A stretch of DNA of 8,373 nucleotides from Pseudomonadota bacterium (GTDB lineage Bacteria > Pseudomonadota > Gammaproteobacteria > Burkholderiales > Rhodocyclaceae). The first letter of the stretch is position 1. Each line of letters begins with the position of its first letter. Made by a program: the position numbers and the translations under genes. Location of the stretch: NCBI GenBank assembly GCA_009778425.1, contig WRJU01000175.1, positions 1-8,373 of the forward strand. Direction: 5' to 3'. This document shows, piece by piece, positions 1 through 7,201 of the stretch. The notes beneath the pieces are model-generated. The model did no database searches, was not told where the DNA came from, and saw only the letters and a program-made list of their open reading frames with translations.

Positions 1-290
<290 letters not shown>

Positions 291-324
291 TTAACATTCC
301 AGCTTTATGGGAGAGTTCGTCATT

Positions 325-504
325 ATGCGTGTATTGATGGCTGCGGCAGCGTGCGCCCTGCTCTTATCGGCTTGCGGTATCAAAGGCCCCCTTCATTTGC
401 CGCCAACCAATCCGGCGGCCACTCACGCATCTCCCACTAACGCATCTCCCACAGCCGCGCCTCCCGCTGATGCCGATTCCCCTGCCACCGACGCCTCCGA
501 GTAA
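325..504 (+). CDS. lptM: LptM (YifL)-type small lipoprotein
   Basis: This is a 59-residue lipoprotein of the family found next to lysA or dapF in proteobacteria. LptM is known to help oxidative maturation of LptD in the LPS transport machine of the outer membrane. The sequence shows a short signal peptide with the lipobox LSAC at residues 14-17 (Cys17 would be lipidated), followed by the family hallmark CGIKGPLHLPP. The tail is Pro/Ala/Ser/Thr-rich and probably disordered. The ATG at 325 is preferred over an in-frame ATG at 307: GGGAGAG at 309-315 is well placed for 325, and the resulting signal peptide (MRVLMAAAACALLLSAC) has the right length. The stop lies 3 bases before lysA, so the two are probably co-transcribed. 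The family match rests mainly on the lipobox plus GIKGPL motif and the neighbourhood. Confidence 0.85.
   Translation: MRVLMAAAACALLLSACGIKGPLHLPPTNPAATHASPTNASPTAAPPADADSPATDASE
425..452 (+). repeat. Two-copy 15-bp tandem repeat inside lptM
   Basis: ACGCATCTCCCAC occurs at 425-437 and again at 440-452, a 15-bp period that keeps frame. It encodes a doubled ASPT[N/A] unit in the disordered lipoprotein tail. It looks like a small in-frame slippage duplication with no likely effect on the lipid-anchored N-terminus. Confidence 0.7.
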
Positions 505-507
505 AAC

Positions 508-1788
508 ATGAATCAGGATTTTTCGTTTCCTATGCCGACGCTTGCCCGCAGTCCACGCGGGTTGTTGGTCGAACAGGTTGCTCTGGCCGATGTCGCCGAG
601 CGTTTCGGAACCCCTGTGTATGTGTATTCGCGCGCGGCGCTCACGGACGCTTACGATGCGTACCGGCGCGCGCTCGGTGCGCGGCGCTCCTTGGTGTGTT
701 GCTCGGTCAAGGCGAATTCCAATCTTGGCGTGCTTTCGGTGTTCGCGCGGCTTGGAGCCGGGTTCGATATTGTCTCTGGCGGGGAACTGGCGCGGGTGCT
801 GGCTGCCGGGGGACGCGCGGATCGTGTGGTGTTTTCGGGCGTGGGCAAAAGCCGCGCGGAGATGCGTCAGGCGCTGGAGGCGGGGATTCGTTGTTTCAAC
901 GTGGAATCCGCTACTGAGCTTGAGCGGCTGAACGGGATTGCGGCAGAGACGGGCAAGACAGCTCCCGTTGCGCTGCGGGTGAATCCGGATGTCGACCCGA
1001 AAACGCATCCCTATATTTCGACGGGACTGAAGAGCAACAAGTTCGGGGTGGCGTTCGGGGATGCGCTGGCGCTTTATCGGCGCGCGGCGGCTTTGCCCCA
1101 TCTGCGCGTTTGCGGCATTGACTGCCACATCGGCTCGCAACTGCTCGATTCCGCGCCGATGGTGGAAGCCGCGCGCCGGATGCTCGATCTTGTCGACCGG
1201 CTTGCGAAGGAAGGCATCCATCTGGAACATATCGACTTCGGCGGCGGGCTTGGCATCCGCTACCGGGACGAAGCGCCTCCCACGGTGGACGCTTATCTTG
1301 CGCCCTTGCTGAAACTCTTTGAGGACAGGCCGGAAGAGCTGTGTTTCGAGCCGGGGCGTTCGCTCACCGGGAACGCCGGTCTGCTGCTCACGCGCATCGA
1401 GTATCTGAAACCGGGCGAGGAAAAGAATTTCGCCATTGTCGACGCGGCAATGAATGATCTGCTCCGTCCGTCGCTTTACGGTGGCTGGCATGCGGTGGTG
1501 GAGCTTGCCGCGCGCGACGTGCCCAAGAGGATGGTCGATGTCGTGGGGCCGATTTGCGAGAGCGGGGATTTTCTCGCGCGCGGCCGTGATCTGGCTGTGG
1601 AAGAGGGGGATTTTCTCGCGCTGCTGTCGGCGGGCGCTTACGGGATGAGTATGAGTTCCAACTACAATTCCCGTCCGCGCGCCGCCGAAGTGCTTGTCGA
1701 CGGGCAGGAAGTTCATCTCGTGCGCGCCAGGGAGACGGTGGAATCGCTTTACGCGCTGGAATGCCCGTTGCCGTCGAGCCAGCCATAG
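508..1788 (+). CDS. lysA: Diaminopimelate decarboxylase
   Basis: LysA is a PLP-dependent cytoplasmic enzyme that decarboxylates meso-diaminopimelate to L-lysine, the last step of lysine synthesis. The 426-residue protein is of normal length. Seen in order: FGTPVYVYSRA (residues 33-43); the PLP-binding lysine in SVKANSN (Lys68); CHIGSQL (206-212, His207); the Gly-rich FGGGLGIRY; FEPGRS (280-285), which holds the cofactor phosphate; CESGDFLA with the catalytic Cys350-Glu351 pair; and GAYGMSMSSNYNSRPR with Tyr378. This is the type III alanine-racemase-like barrel with the C-terminal beta domain. The start lies 3 bases after the lptM stop. Its Shine-Dalgarno is weak (CGAG at the end of lptM), which suggests translational coupling. 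The last 40 bases overlap the 3' end of a minus-strand gene. Confidence 0.97.
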   Translation: MNQDFSFPMPTLARSPRGLLVEQVALADVAERFGTPVYVYSRAALTDAYDAYRRALGARRSLVCCSVKANSNLGVLSVFARLGAGFDIVSGGELARVLAAGGRADRVVFSGVGKSRAEMRQALEAGIRCFNVESATELERLNGIAAETGKTAPVALRVNPDVDPKTHPYISTGLKSNKFGVAFGDALALYRRAAALPHLRVCGIDCHIGSQLLDSAPMVEAARRMLDLVDRLAKEGIHLEHIDFGGGLGIRYRDEAPPTVDAYLAPLLKLFEDRPEELCFEPGRSLTGNAGLLLTRIEYLKPGEEKNFAIVDAAMNDLLRPSLYGGWHAVVELAARDVPKRMVDVVGPICESGDFLARGRDLAVEEGDFLALLSAGAYGMSMSSNYNSRPRAAEVLVDGQEVHLVRARETVESLYALECPLPSSQP

Positions 1789-2177
1789 GCTGCGATGAAG
1801 GCTCGGTTCAATGCCTGCCAGAGTCCGGAACCTGTGACCAGGACGCCGGCTTGGGCGCTCTGGCGCGAAACGTCGAGCAATAAGGTGAGGAGTGCGAACA
1901 GTTTGCCCTGGGTTTTCGTTCGTTCATCCAGGGCGCGCAGCATGGCGAGACGCTGTTCAGACGTACAACGCAGAGATTCGTTGACCAGCGTTTGTACTTG
2001 GATTGCATCTTTCCAATCCAGTTCGAGCAAAATGCAGCAAGTGGCAATTTCCTTCATAAGTTCTGCAACGGTACGGTCGTAATGCCCAAATCCGCTCATT
2101 TCATTCTTTGTTGGGGTAATGGCGATGTTGTCAGGTCTTAGCGCGGTGTTTCCTACATTAACATTATCATCGTTCAT
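1749..2177 (-). CDS. Hypothetical protein, overlaps lysA 3' end
   Basis: I do not recognise this family. From the ATG at 2177 it gives 142 residues. A second in-frame ATG at 2099 (MSGFGHYDRTVAEL...) gives 116 residues. The body from HYDRTVAELMKEI to the end reads like a real soluble, mostly alpha-helical protein with regular hydrophobic spacing (ELDWKDAIQVQTLV, SEQRLAMLRALDERTK, GKLFALLTLLLDV, LWQALNRAFIAAYGWLDG). Its codon use is believable, whereas the opposite-strand frame gives a Ser/Arg-rich shadow. No signal peptide or long membrane helix is visible. Residues 1-26 are polar, with more AT-rich codons (AGA, CTA, GTA), so they may be non-coding promoter DNA and 2099 the true start. Neither start has a strong Shine-Dalgarno; GGGA upstream of 2177 is slightly better. 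The 3' end runs 40 bases into lysA, and the 5' end is 4 bases from the dacB start. Confidence 0.65.
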   Translation of the reverse strand: MNDDNVNVGNTALRPDNIAITPTKNEMSGFGHYDRTVAELMKEIATCCILLELDWKDAIQVQTLVNESLRCTSEQRLAMLRALDERTKTQGKLFALLTLLLDVSRQSAQAGVLVTGSGLWQALNRAFIAAYGWLDGNGHSSA

Positions 2178-2181
2178 CCAT

Positions 2182-3732
2182 ATGCCGTCCCGGTTACGCC
2201 CTTCCTTTTTTGTACCCGTGCCGTGCGCGTTGATCTTCGCGCTCTTCATTCTGGTGCAGACACACGCGCAGGCGGCTCCGGTGGGGACGCTGCCGCCCGC
2301 TGTGAGGGCAGAGCTTGAGCGTGCCAATATTCCGGCGGATGCAGTGGCAGTATGGGTTCAGCCGGTGGACGCGAAACAGCCAACGCTGGCGTTGAATGCC
2401 GAACGGCCAATGAATCCCGCTTCAGTGATGAAGGTTGTAACGACCTTTGCCGCGATGGAAACGCTCGGGGCCGAGCGAAGCTGGACGACCCGCATCGCAA
2501 CCACTGGAACCCTCCGGGAAGACGGCATCCTGATGGGCAACGTTTACCTGGTGGGCGACGGTGATCCGGTGCTGACGTATGAGCGGGTCTGGCGAATGTT
2601 TCGACGGCTGCGCAGCCTGGGTTTTTCCAGGATTGCGGGTGACATCGTGCTCGATCGTTCGGCACTGACGCTGCCCGCGCACGATCCCTTTGCCTTCGAC
2701 GGAAAGGGCCTGCGCCCATACAACAGTGGCCCAGACGGATTGTTGATTCATTTCAATACGCAGGAGTTGATGCTCCTTCCCGGCTCCCGCCCACAGGATG
2801 CCGTCAAGCTGGTCGCAGAGCCGCCGCTGGCGGGGATGGAGATTGATAACCAGATTGTCACCTCAGGCGGGAACTGCGAGCCTTGGTATCGTGATCTCAA
2901 AGCGAGCACTGGGCAGAAAGGCCAGTTGGTGCTCACGGGCAGCTTGCCCGCCAGTTGCGGGTCGCGCGTCTGGGCGACATCACCGTTTGCGCCGCCTGAT
3001 TACGACATACTGATGGTGCGGGCTTTATGGTGGGAATTGGGTGGGACGGTGCTCGGACAAGTGAAAAACGGCCTCACCCCTGCTGACGCGCAAGTCTTGA
3101 TTTCCGACGAGTCCATGCCGCTGGCCGAGGTCGTGCGTACCATGAATAAATGGTCGAGCAACGTCATTGCCCGGCAATTGCTGGCTCAAGTGGGGCGCGA
3201 ACGTTTTGCGTCGGCTGCCAATGCAAAAACGTATGCCGATATGGTGGCTGCTGGAAACGACGTTGCGCGCCGGAGTCTGGCTGAGGCGAACATCGAGACT
3301 TCCGGGCTGGAGATCGACAATGGCTCGGGATTGTCCCGCAACGCCCGCGTCCGTGCGGATACTCTTGGAACCTTGTTGATTCGCGCCTGGCAGCGTCCGT
3401 GGATGCCGGATTTCATCGCTTCGCTGCCTGTCGCCGGACGTGACGGCACGGCGCGCCGCCGTTTGGGTGACAGCCCCGCAAACGGGTATGCGCATCTGAA
3501 AACGGGCACGATCAATGACGTGAAGTCTATCGCGGGTTACGTGCTCGACCAGACAGGGCATCGCTATGCTGTGGTGATGATGATCAATCACCCCGAGGCG
3601 GGTAGTTCACAAAAGGCACAGGACGCGCTGATAGAGTGGGTCTGGTCGGGGATGCCACAGGCAGAACCCGTTTTTCACGAACCCTCGGTCATGCCTTGGC
3701 AACTGCACAGACTCAAACCATCGCGCCGTTGA
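2182..3732 (+). CDS. dacB: D-alanyl-D-alanine carboxypeptidase/endopeptidase, PBP4 family
   Basis: A periplasmic low-molecular-mass penicillin-binding protein (class C, peptidase family S13). It removes the terminal D-Ala from peptidoglycan stems and cuts D-Ala-mDAP cross-links. From the ATG at 2182 the 516-residue protein opens with a clear Sec signal peptide (basic MPSRLRPS, hydrophobic core ending near QTHAQA, about residue 31). All three active-site motifs are present: SVMK (Ser81 nucleophile, Lys84), SSN (325-327) and KTG (440-442). The gap of about 240 residues between the first two motifs matches the inserted domains typical of PBP4. HLKTGTIND and the C-terminal YAVVMMINHP also fit. 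An in-frame ATG at 2119 would add 21 residues before the signal peptide, so 2182 is preferred, although no clear Shine-Dalgarno precedes it. It converges on pduL across an 81-base gap. Confidence 0.93.
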   Translation: MPSRLRPSFFVPVPCALIFALFILVQTHAQAAPVGTLPPAVRAELERANIPADAVAVWVQPVDAKQPTLALNAERPMNPASVMKVVTTFAAMETLGAERSWTTRIATTGTLREDGILMGNVYLVGDGDPVLTYERVWRMFRRLRSLGFSRIAGDIVLDRSALTLPAHDPFAFDGKGLRPYNSGPDGLLIHFNTQELMLLPGSRPQDAVKLVAEPPLAGMEIDNQIVTSGGNCEPWYRDLKASTGQKGQLVLTGSLPASCGSRVWATSPFAPPDYDILMVRALWWELGGTVLGQVKNGLTPADAQVLISDESMPLAEVVRTMNKWSSNVIARQLLAQVGRERFASAANAKTYADMVAAGNDVARRSLAEANIETSGLEIDNGSGLSRNARVRADTLGTLLIRAWQRPWMPDFIASLPVAGRDGTARRRLGDSPANGYAHLKTGTINDVKSIAGYVLDQTGHRYAVVMMINHPEAGSSQKAQDALIEWVWSGMPQAEPVFHEPSVMPWQLHRLKPSRR

Positions 3733-3740
3733 ACGAACCG

Positions 3741-3813
3741 CCGTCATTGCGAAGAGCACAGCAACGAAGCAATCCAGCAAAAGATGCCTGGATTGCTTCG
3801 CTTGCGATGACGG
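3741..3813. repeat. 73-bp imperfect palindrome, dispersed-repeat type, between convergent genes
   Basis: The element starts CCGTCATTGCGAAG and ends CTTGCGATGACGG. Inside are 13-bp perfectly complementary arms, CGAAGCAATCCAG at 3765-3777 and CTGGATTGCTTCG at 3788-3800, around a 10-base loop. The outer ends (about 3741-3753 with 3801-3813) also pair, allowing a few G-T or mismatch positions. The left arm carries about 11 extra bases (AGAGCACAGCA region, roughly 3754-3764), which would form a bulge. The sequence resembles a palindrome I have seen scattered between genes in many bacterial genomes (CGTCATTGCGA...GCAATCCAG type). That resemblance is from memory, not a search. It ends exactly at the pduL stop codon and starts 8 bases after the dacB stop. 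A strong hairpin here could terminate transcription from both sides, though there is no clean U-tract. Confidence 0.8.
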
Positions 3814-4395
3814 TTAGTTTTTCTTTCTGATGATTTCCGCTTCGTCGTTGTTGGCGATGCCCGCTGCATTGGCTTCGTCGGTGTCGATGTGGAACTCGCG
3901 GAAGTGACCCTCCCCGGAACGGATGAGCACGTCTTCAAAAATCAGCGGCCTTTTTCCGCTGGTTTTGACATCGACGAGGTCTTTATCCTGAAGCCCCGCT
4001 TCCCTGGCCTGTTCGGGCGAAAGGTGGATGTGGCGCAGCGCCACAATCGCGCCGAAATCCAATTCGACTTCGCCCTTGGGGCCGACGAGCCTGACGCCGG
4101 GAGAACCTTCCAACTTGCCGGACTCCCGCACGGGCGGCTCGATGCCGAGCGTGCGCGCGTCCGTCAGGGAAACTTCGACCTGCGTCTGCGGGCGGATTGG
4201 CCCAATGACGCGGATGTTTTTGAACGAACCCTTGGGGCCGATGATGTCGACCTGTTCATGCGCGGCATATTGTCCCGGCTGCACGAGTTCTTTGTACGGC
4301 GTGAGTTTGTATCCCTCGCCGAACAGTGCCGCCAACGCCTGCTCGGACAGATGCAGGTGTTTGTTGGAAATGCCGATGGGAACTTTGTAAGCCAT
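3814..4395 (-). CDS. pduL: PduL-type phosphate acyltransferase (phosphotransacetylase)
   Basis: PduL swaps CoA and phosphate on an acyl group (acetyl-CoA + Pi to acetyl-phosphate + CoA, or the propionyl equivalent). It is unrelated in fold to Pta. The 193-residue protein shows the duplicated beta-barrel motifs: GISNKHLHLS (His13, His15), GPIRPQTQVE (Arg68, Glu74), RHIHLS (His122, His124) and FHIDTDEANA (His169). These are the positions expected for the two-zinc site and phosphate-binding Arg of the family. The protein begins directly at the first barrel strand and lacks the N-terminal targeting extension of microcompartment PduL, so it is probably a free cytosolic enzyme. The start ATG at 4395 has a very strong GGGAGGG Shine-Dalgarno (minus strand, 4399-4405). 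It lies 11 bases after ackA and is clearly in its operon. Acetyl-CoA is the likely substrate because of AckA; propionyl-CoA cannot be excluded. Confidence 0.92.
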   Translation of the reverse strand: MAYKVPIGISNKHLHLSEQALAALFGEGYKLTPYKELVQPGQYAAHEQVDIIGPKGSFKNIRVIGPIRPQTQVEVSLTDARTLGIEPPVRESGKLEGSPGVRLVGPKGEVELDFGAIVALRHIHLSPEQAREAGLQDKDLVDVKTSGKRPLIFEDVLIRSGEGHFREFHIDTDEANAAGIANNDEAEIIRKKN

Positions 4396-4406
4396 AATCC
4401 CTCCCT

Positions 4407-5591
4407 TTATAGTTTCAAAACTTCGGCAGTGTAGCGGGCGATCATGCCTTCTTCGTTTGTAGGCACGACGGCGACGGCGACACGGCTCTTCGGGCTGTCG
4501 ATGCGCAGTTTGTCTTCGCCGTTGGCGGCTGGGTCGATGTCGATGCCAAGCCAGGCCGAGAGGGCGCAGACGCGCTCGCGGATAGCGGCAGCGTGTTCGC
4601 CAATGCCGCCGGTGAAGACCAGCGCGTCCAGCCCGCCTGCCGCTGCCGCGAGCGAACCCAGTTCACGGGCAATCCGGTAGCAGAAGAGATCGACCGCTTC
4701 ACGGGCTTCGGGCGCGTCCGAGGCCAGCAGGTCGCGCATGTCCTGGCTGAACCCGGAGACGCCCAGCAGGCCCGAATCTTTGTACAGCAACTGGGTGAGC
4801 GCCTTGTAGTCCATGCCTTTCTGGTCGATCAGGTAGAGCAGTACGCCGGGGTCGATGGAGCCGCAACGGGTTCCCATGAGCAGCCCGTTGATGGTGGAAA
4901 AGCCCATCGTCGTCGCCACGCCCGTGCCGTCGCGCACGGCGGCCATCGACGCGCCGTTGCCCAGGTGGGCGATGACGATAGCCCCTTTGGCTTTTTCCCC
5001 GATGACCTCTGGCAGGGTGCGAGTGATGTAGTCATAGGACAGGCCGTGGAAGCCGTAGCTCTTGATGCCGCCCTGTGTGAGTGCGCGCGGCAGGCCGTAA
5101 ATCTGCGCAACTTCGGGATTGTGCCGGTGAAAGGCGGTGTCGAAGCAGGCGACCTGAGGGACATTGGGCAGTAGTTTGAAAATGCTGCTCACCGCGCGCA
5201 GGTTGTGCGGCTGGTGCAGGGGCGCGAGAGGGATGAGAGTTTCGAGTTTGGCCAGAATGGCGGCATCGAGTTTGACCGGAGCGCTGTAGCCTTCTCCACC
5301 ATGTACCACGCGATGGCCCGCAGCGGAGATTTTCAGCTCCGGCGCGTTGGTCTCTAACCAGCGGAACAGGTAGGAGAGGGATTCCTGGTGCTGTTCAGTC
5401 AGATCGCCTTTGAGGGCGACATCTTCCTTGAAGCGTTTTCCGTCGGATGTTTTAGCGGAAAGTTTGGGAGTGGCCCCGATACCTTCGATCTGGCCCGAAA
5501 GCGCGGGATGTTCGGCCAGCGTGGGTTCCAGCGGAAAAACGGCGAATTTCAGGCTCGATGAACCTGCGTTGAGGACGAGAATGGATTTCAT
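4407..5591 (-). CDS. ackA: Acetate kinase
   Basis: Acetate kinase interconverts acetyl-phosphate + ADP and acetate + ATP in the cytoplasm (ASKHA superfamily). The 394-residue protein is full length. Visible motifs: LNAGSSSLKF (residues 7-16, Asn8); HRVVHGGE with Arg94; CFDTAFH with Asp151; YGFHGLS with His183; AHLGNGAS (209-215); TRCGSIDPG with Arg242; GGIGEHA (328-334); and TNEEGMIAR near the C-terminus with the metal-binding Glu. Every key catalytic residue is present. The ATG at 5591 is chosen. A TTG two codons upstream (5597) is also in frame but is too close to the GGGAGA Shine-Dalgarno (minus strand of about 5601-5606), while the ATG sits about 10 bases from it. It is first in an operon with pduL, and the pair would convert acetyl-CoA to acetate with ATP gain, or activate acetate in reverse. 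Confidence 0.96.
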   Translation of the reverse strand: MKSILVLNAGSSSLKFAVFPLEPTLAEHPALSGQIEGIGATPKLSAKTSDGKRFKEDVALKGDLTEQHQESLSYLFRWLETNAPELKISAAGHRVVHGGEGYSAPVKLDAAILAKLETLIPLAPLHQPHNLRAVSSIFKLLPNVPQVACFDTAFHRHNPEVAQIYGLPRALTQGGIKSYGFHGLSYDYITRTLPEVIGEKAKGAIVIAHLGNGASMAAVRDGTGVATTMGFSTINGLLMGTRCGSIDPGVLLYLIDQKGMDYKALTQLLYKDSGLLGVSGFSQDMRDLLASDAPEAREAVDLFCYRIARELGSLAAAAGGLDALVFTGGIGEHAAAIRERVCALSAWLGIDIDPAANGEDKLRIDSPKSRVAVAVVPTNEEGMIARYTAEVLKL

Positions 5592-5624
5592 GTGCAAGAG
5601 TCTCCCTTTTTATGATGGTTGATT

Positions 5625-5648
5625 TACTGGGTATTTTCGCTCCCAGTA
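5625..5648. repeat. 7-bp inverted repeat in ackA leader
   Basis: TACTGGG at 5625-5631 and CCCAGTA at 5642-5648 are perfect inverted copies around a 10-base spacer. An 8-bp palindrome TAGCGCTA (5647-5654) adjoins it. The pair lies between the ackA start and its candidate promoter, so it could be a regulator-binding operator or a small 5' UTR hairpin. No known consensus is recognised. Confidence 0.5.
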
Positions 5649-5660
5649 GCGCTATTTATC

Positions 5661-5690
5661 AGCATACCGTAAAGAAGTCCGGATTGTTAA
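5661..5690 (-). promoter_or_regulatory. Candidate sigma-70 promoter for ackA-pduL
   Basis: On the minus strand TTAACA (complement of 5685-5690) is followed after 18 bases by TATGCT (complement of 5661-5666). These match the -35 consensus at 5 of 6 and the -10 at 4 of 6 positions. Transcription would start near 5654, giving a leader of about 60 bases that contains the TACTGGG/CCCAGTA inverted repeat. This is the most promoter-like site in the AT-rich 225-base gap between ackA and glmU. For glmU on the plus strand, TAGACT (5785-5790) and TATAAA (5791-5796) are possible -10 boxes, but no convincing -35 accompanies them. Confidence 0.4.
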
Positions 5691-5816
5691 AAAATTGATA
5701 TGGGTCGTTTTTGTACAGGCATTTTGAACCATTCGGCTGGGGAGAGGGCATGTGTGCCGACGTTCAGGCGGGTTTGCCAAGTGATAGACTTATAAAGTTT
5801 TTTCCTTGGGAATCTC

Positions 5817-7178
5817 ATGGAAGTCGTAATTCTTGCCGCCGGGCAGGGCAAACGCATGCACTCGGCTTTACCCAAAGTATTGCAACCCCTCGCGGGCCGG
5901 CCCTTGCTTGCTCATGTGCTGGCGAGCGCCCGCATGCTTGGGGCGCGACGGATTTGTGTCGTTCACGGTCATGGCGGCGAGACGGTGCGCGCGCGGCTCG
6001 ATGCGCCCGATCTCGTTTGGGCAGAGCAAAGCCCGCAACTCGGGACGGGGCATGCGGTGCAACAGGCAGTGCCGTATTTGTCCGCTGGATCGAGGGTGCT
6101 GGTGCTCTACGGCGATGTGCCCCTGATCGGCGCGCATACGCTCGCGCGCCTGATGGATGCGGCAGGGCAGGATAAGCTGGCCTTGCTGACGGTCGAACTC
6201 GATGACCCGGAAGGCTATGGGCGCATCCTGCGCGATGGCGCGGGGCGGGTGGCGCGCATCGTCGAAGAGAAGGACGCGACTTCCGACGAGCGCCGTGTGC
6301 GCGAGGTCAATACCGGCATTCTCGTTGCGCCTGCAGGCAGGTTGCGCGACTGGTTGGGGCGCATCGGCAACGATAATGTTCAAGGCGAGTATTACCTGAC
6401 CGACATCATCGGCCTTGCGGTTGGCGATGGCGTGGAAATTGCCACCGTCGCGCCTGATGATGCCTCCGAGACTCTCGGTGTAAACAGCAAGGCGCAACTG
6501 GCCGCCCTTGAACGGATGTTCCAGGCGTCCATTGCCCGTGGACTCATGGATGCCGGAGTGACGCTCATCGACCCGGCGCGGTTCGATGTGCGCGGAGAAC
6601 TCCTCTGCGGGCGCGATGTCGAGATCGACGTCAATTGCGTATTCGAGGGGCGGGTCGAATTGGGCGACGGTGTCGTCGTGGGCGCGAATTGCGTGCTCCG
6701 CGATGTCCGGATTGGCAGCGGGACGCGCGTGGCGCCATTTTCGCATCTCGACGGCACAGTGACGGGGCAGGATTGCGTGCTCGGGCCATTTGCCCGTACC
6801 CGGCCCGGAACCGTGCTGGCTGACGGCGTGCATATCGGTAATTTCGTCGAGATCAAGAACAGCCATATCGCCGAAGATTCCAAGGCCAACCATTTATCCT
6901 ATATTGGAGATGCTGATGTAGGGACTCGCGTCAACATCGGCGCGGGAACCATCACATGCAATTACGATGGAGCCAACAAATATCGTACCGAGATCGGCGA
7001 CGATGTATTCATTGGTTCCGATACCCAACTGGTCGCGCCCGTGCGGGTTGGCCGTGGTGCGACGCTCGGTGCGGGCACGACGCTCACGCGCGACGCGCCG
7101 CCCGATCAACTCACGGTGTCGCGCGCCCGGCAGCAAAGTTACGCGGGCTGGACACGTCCCACTAAAAAGGGCGGTTGA
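5817..7178 (+). CDS. glmU: Bifunctional N-acetylglucosamine-1-P uridylyltransferase / glucosamine-1-P acetyltransferase
   Basis: GlmU makes UDP-GlcNAc, the precursor of peptidoglycan and lipid A, in two steps: acetylation of glucosamine-1-P with acetyl-CoA, then uridylyl transfer from UTP. The 453-residue protein is of family-typical length. The N-terminal Rossmann-like domain shows LAAGQGKRM...LPK (residues 6-20, Arg13 and Lys20), QLGTGHAV (74-81), YGDVPL with metal ligand Asp100, [13 protein letters not shown] (190-197) and Asn223. From about 245 the C-terminal left-handed beta-helix shows hexapeptide repeats (V-x-I-G-x-G type), RTRPG with Arg328, IKNS with Lys347, catalytic His359 in ANHLSYIGD, and NYDG (382-385). 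The ATG at 5817 sits directly before the nucleotide-binding strand and has a modest GGGA Shine-Dalgarno. It is followed by glmS after 23 bases, so the two are probably one operon. Confidence 0.97.
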   Translation: MEVVILAAGQGKRMHSALPKVLQPLAGRPLLAHVLASARMLGARRICVVHGHGGETVRARLDAPDLVWAEQSPQLGTGHAVQQAVPYLSAGSRVLVLYGDVPLIGAHTLARLMDAAGQDKLALLTVELDDPEGYGRILRDGAGRVARIVEEKDATSDERRVREVNTGILVAPAGRLRDWLGRIGNDNVQGEYYLTDIIGLAVGDGVEIATVAPDDASETLGVNSKAQLAALERMFQASIARGLMDAGVTLIDPARFDVRGELLCGRDVEIDVNCVFEGRVELGDGVVVGANCVLRDVRIGSGTRVAPFSHLDGTVTGQDCVLGPFARTRPGTVLADGVHIGNFVEIKNSHIAEDSKANHLSYIGDADVGTRVNIGAGTITCNYDGANKYRTEIGDDVFIGSDTQLVAPVRVGRGATLGAGTTLTRDAPPDQLTVSRARQQSYAGWTRPTKKGG

Positions 7179-7201
7179 CCCGCTCATATGGAGAAAACCG
7201 C

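Noticed and set aside
307..324. Upstream start for lptM giving MGEFVI extension
   Set aside because: The GGGAGAG Shine-Dalgarno lies inside this segment and serves the ATG at 325. The extension would also place acidic residues before the signal peptide.
364..1716. Long minus-strand open frame of 450 codons opposite lptM and lysA
   Set aside because: Its translation is rich in Arg, His and Pro with no domain. It is the antisense shadow of the GC-rich lysA codons, and lysA itself has every catalytic motif.
1795..2082. Plus-strand frame of 95 codons downstream of lysA
   Set aside because: Its Ser/Arg-rich translation looks like the shadow of the more protein-like minus-strand gene over the same bases.
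5685..5706. Possible FNR/CRP-type site near TTGAT upstream of ackA
   Set aside because: Only one half-site (TTGAT) is visible and the opposite half (ATCAA) is missing at the right spacing.
5868..6893. Minus-strand open frame of 341 codons opposite glmU
   Set aside because: An antisense shadow with no recognisable motifs. The plus strand carries a complete GlmU with both active sites.
7179..7201. Possible glmS ribozyme or riboswitch upstream of glmS
   Set aside because: Only 23 bases separate glmU and glmS, far too few for the ribozyme, which is also characteristic of Gram-positive bacteria.
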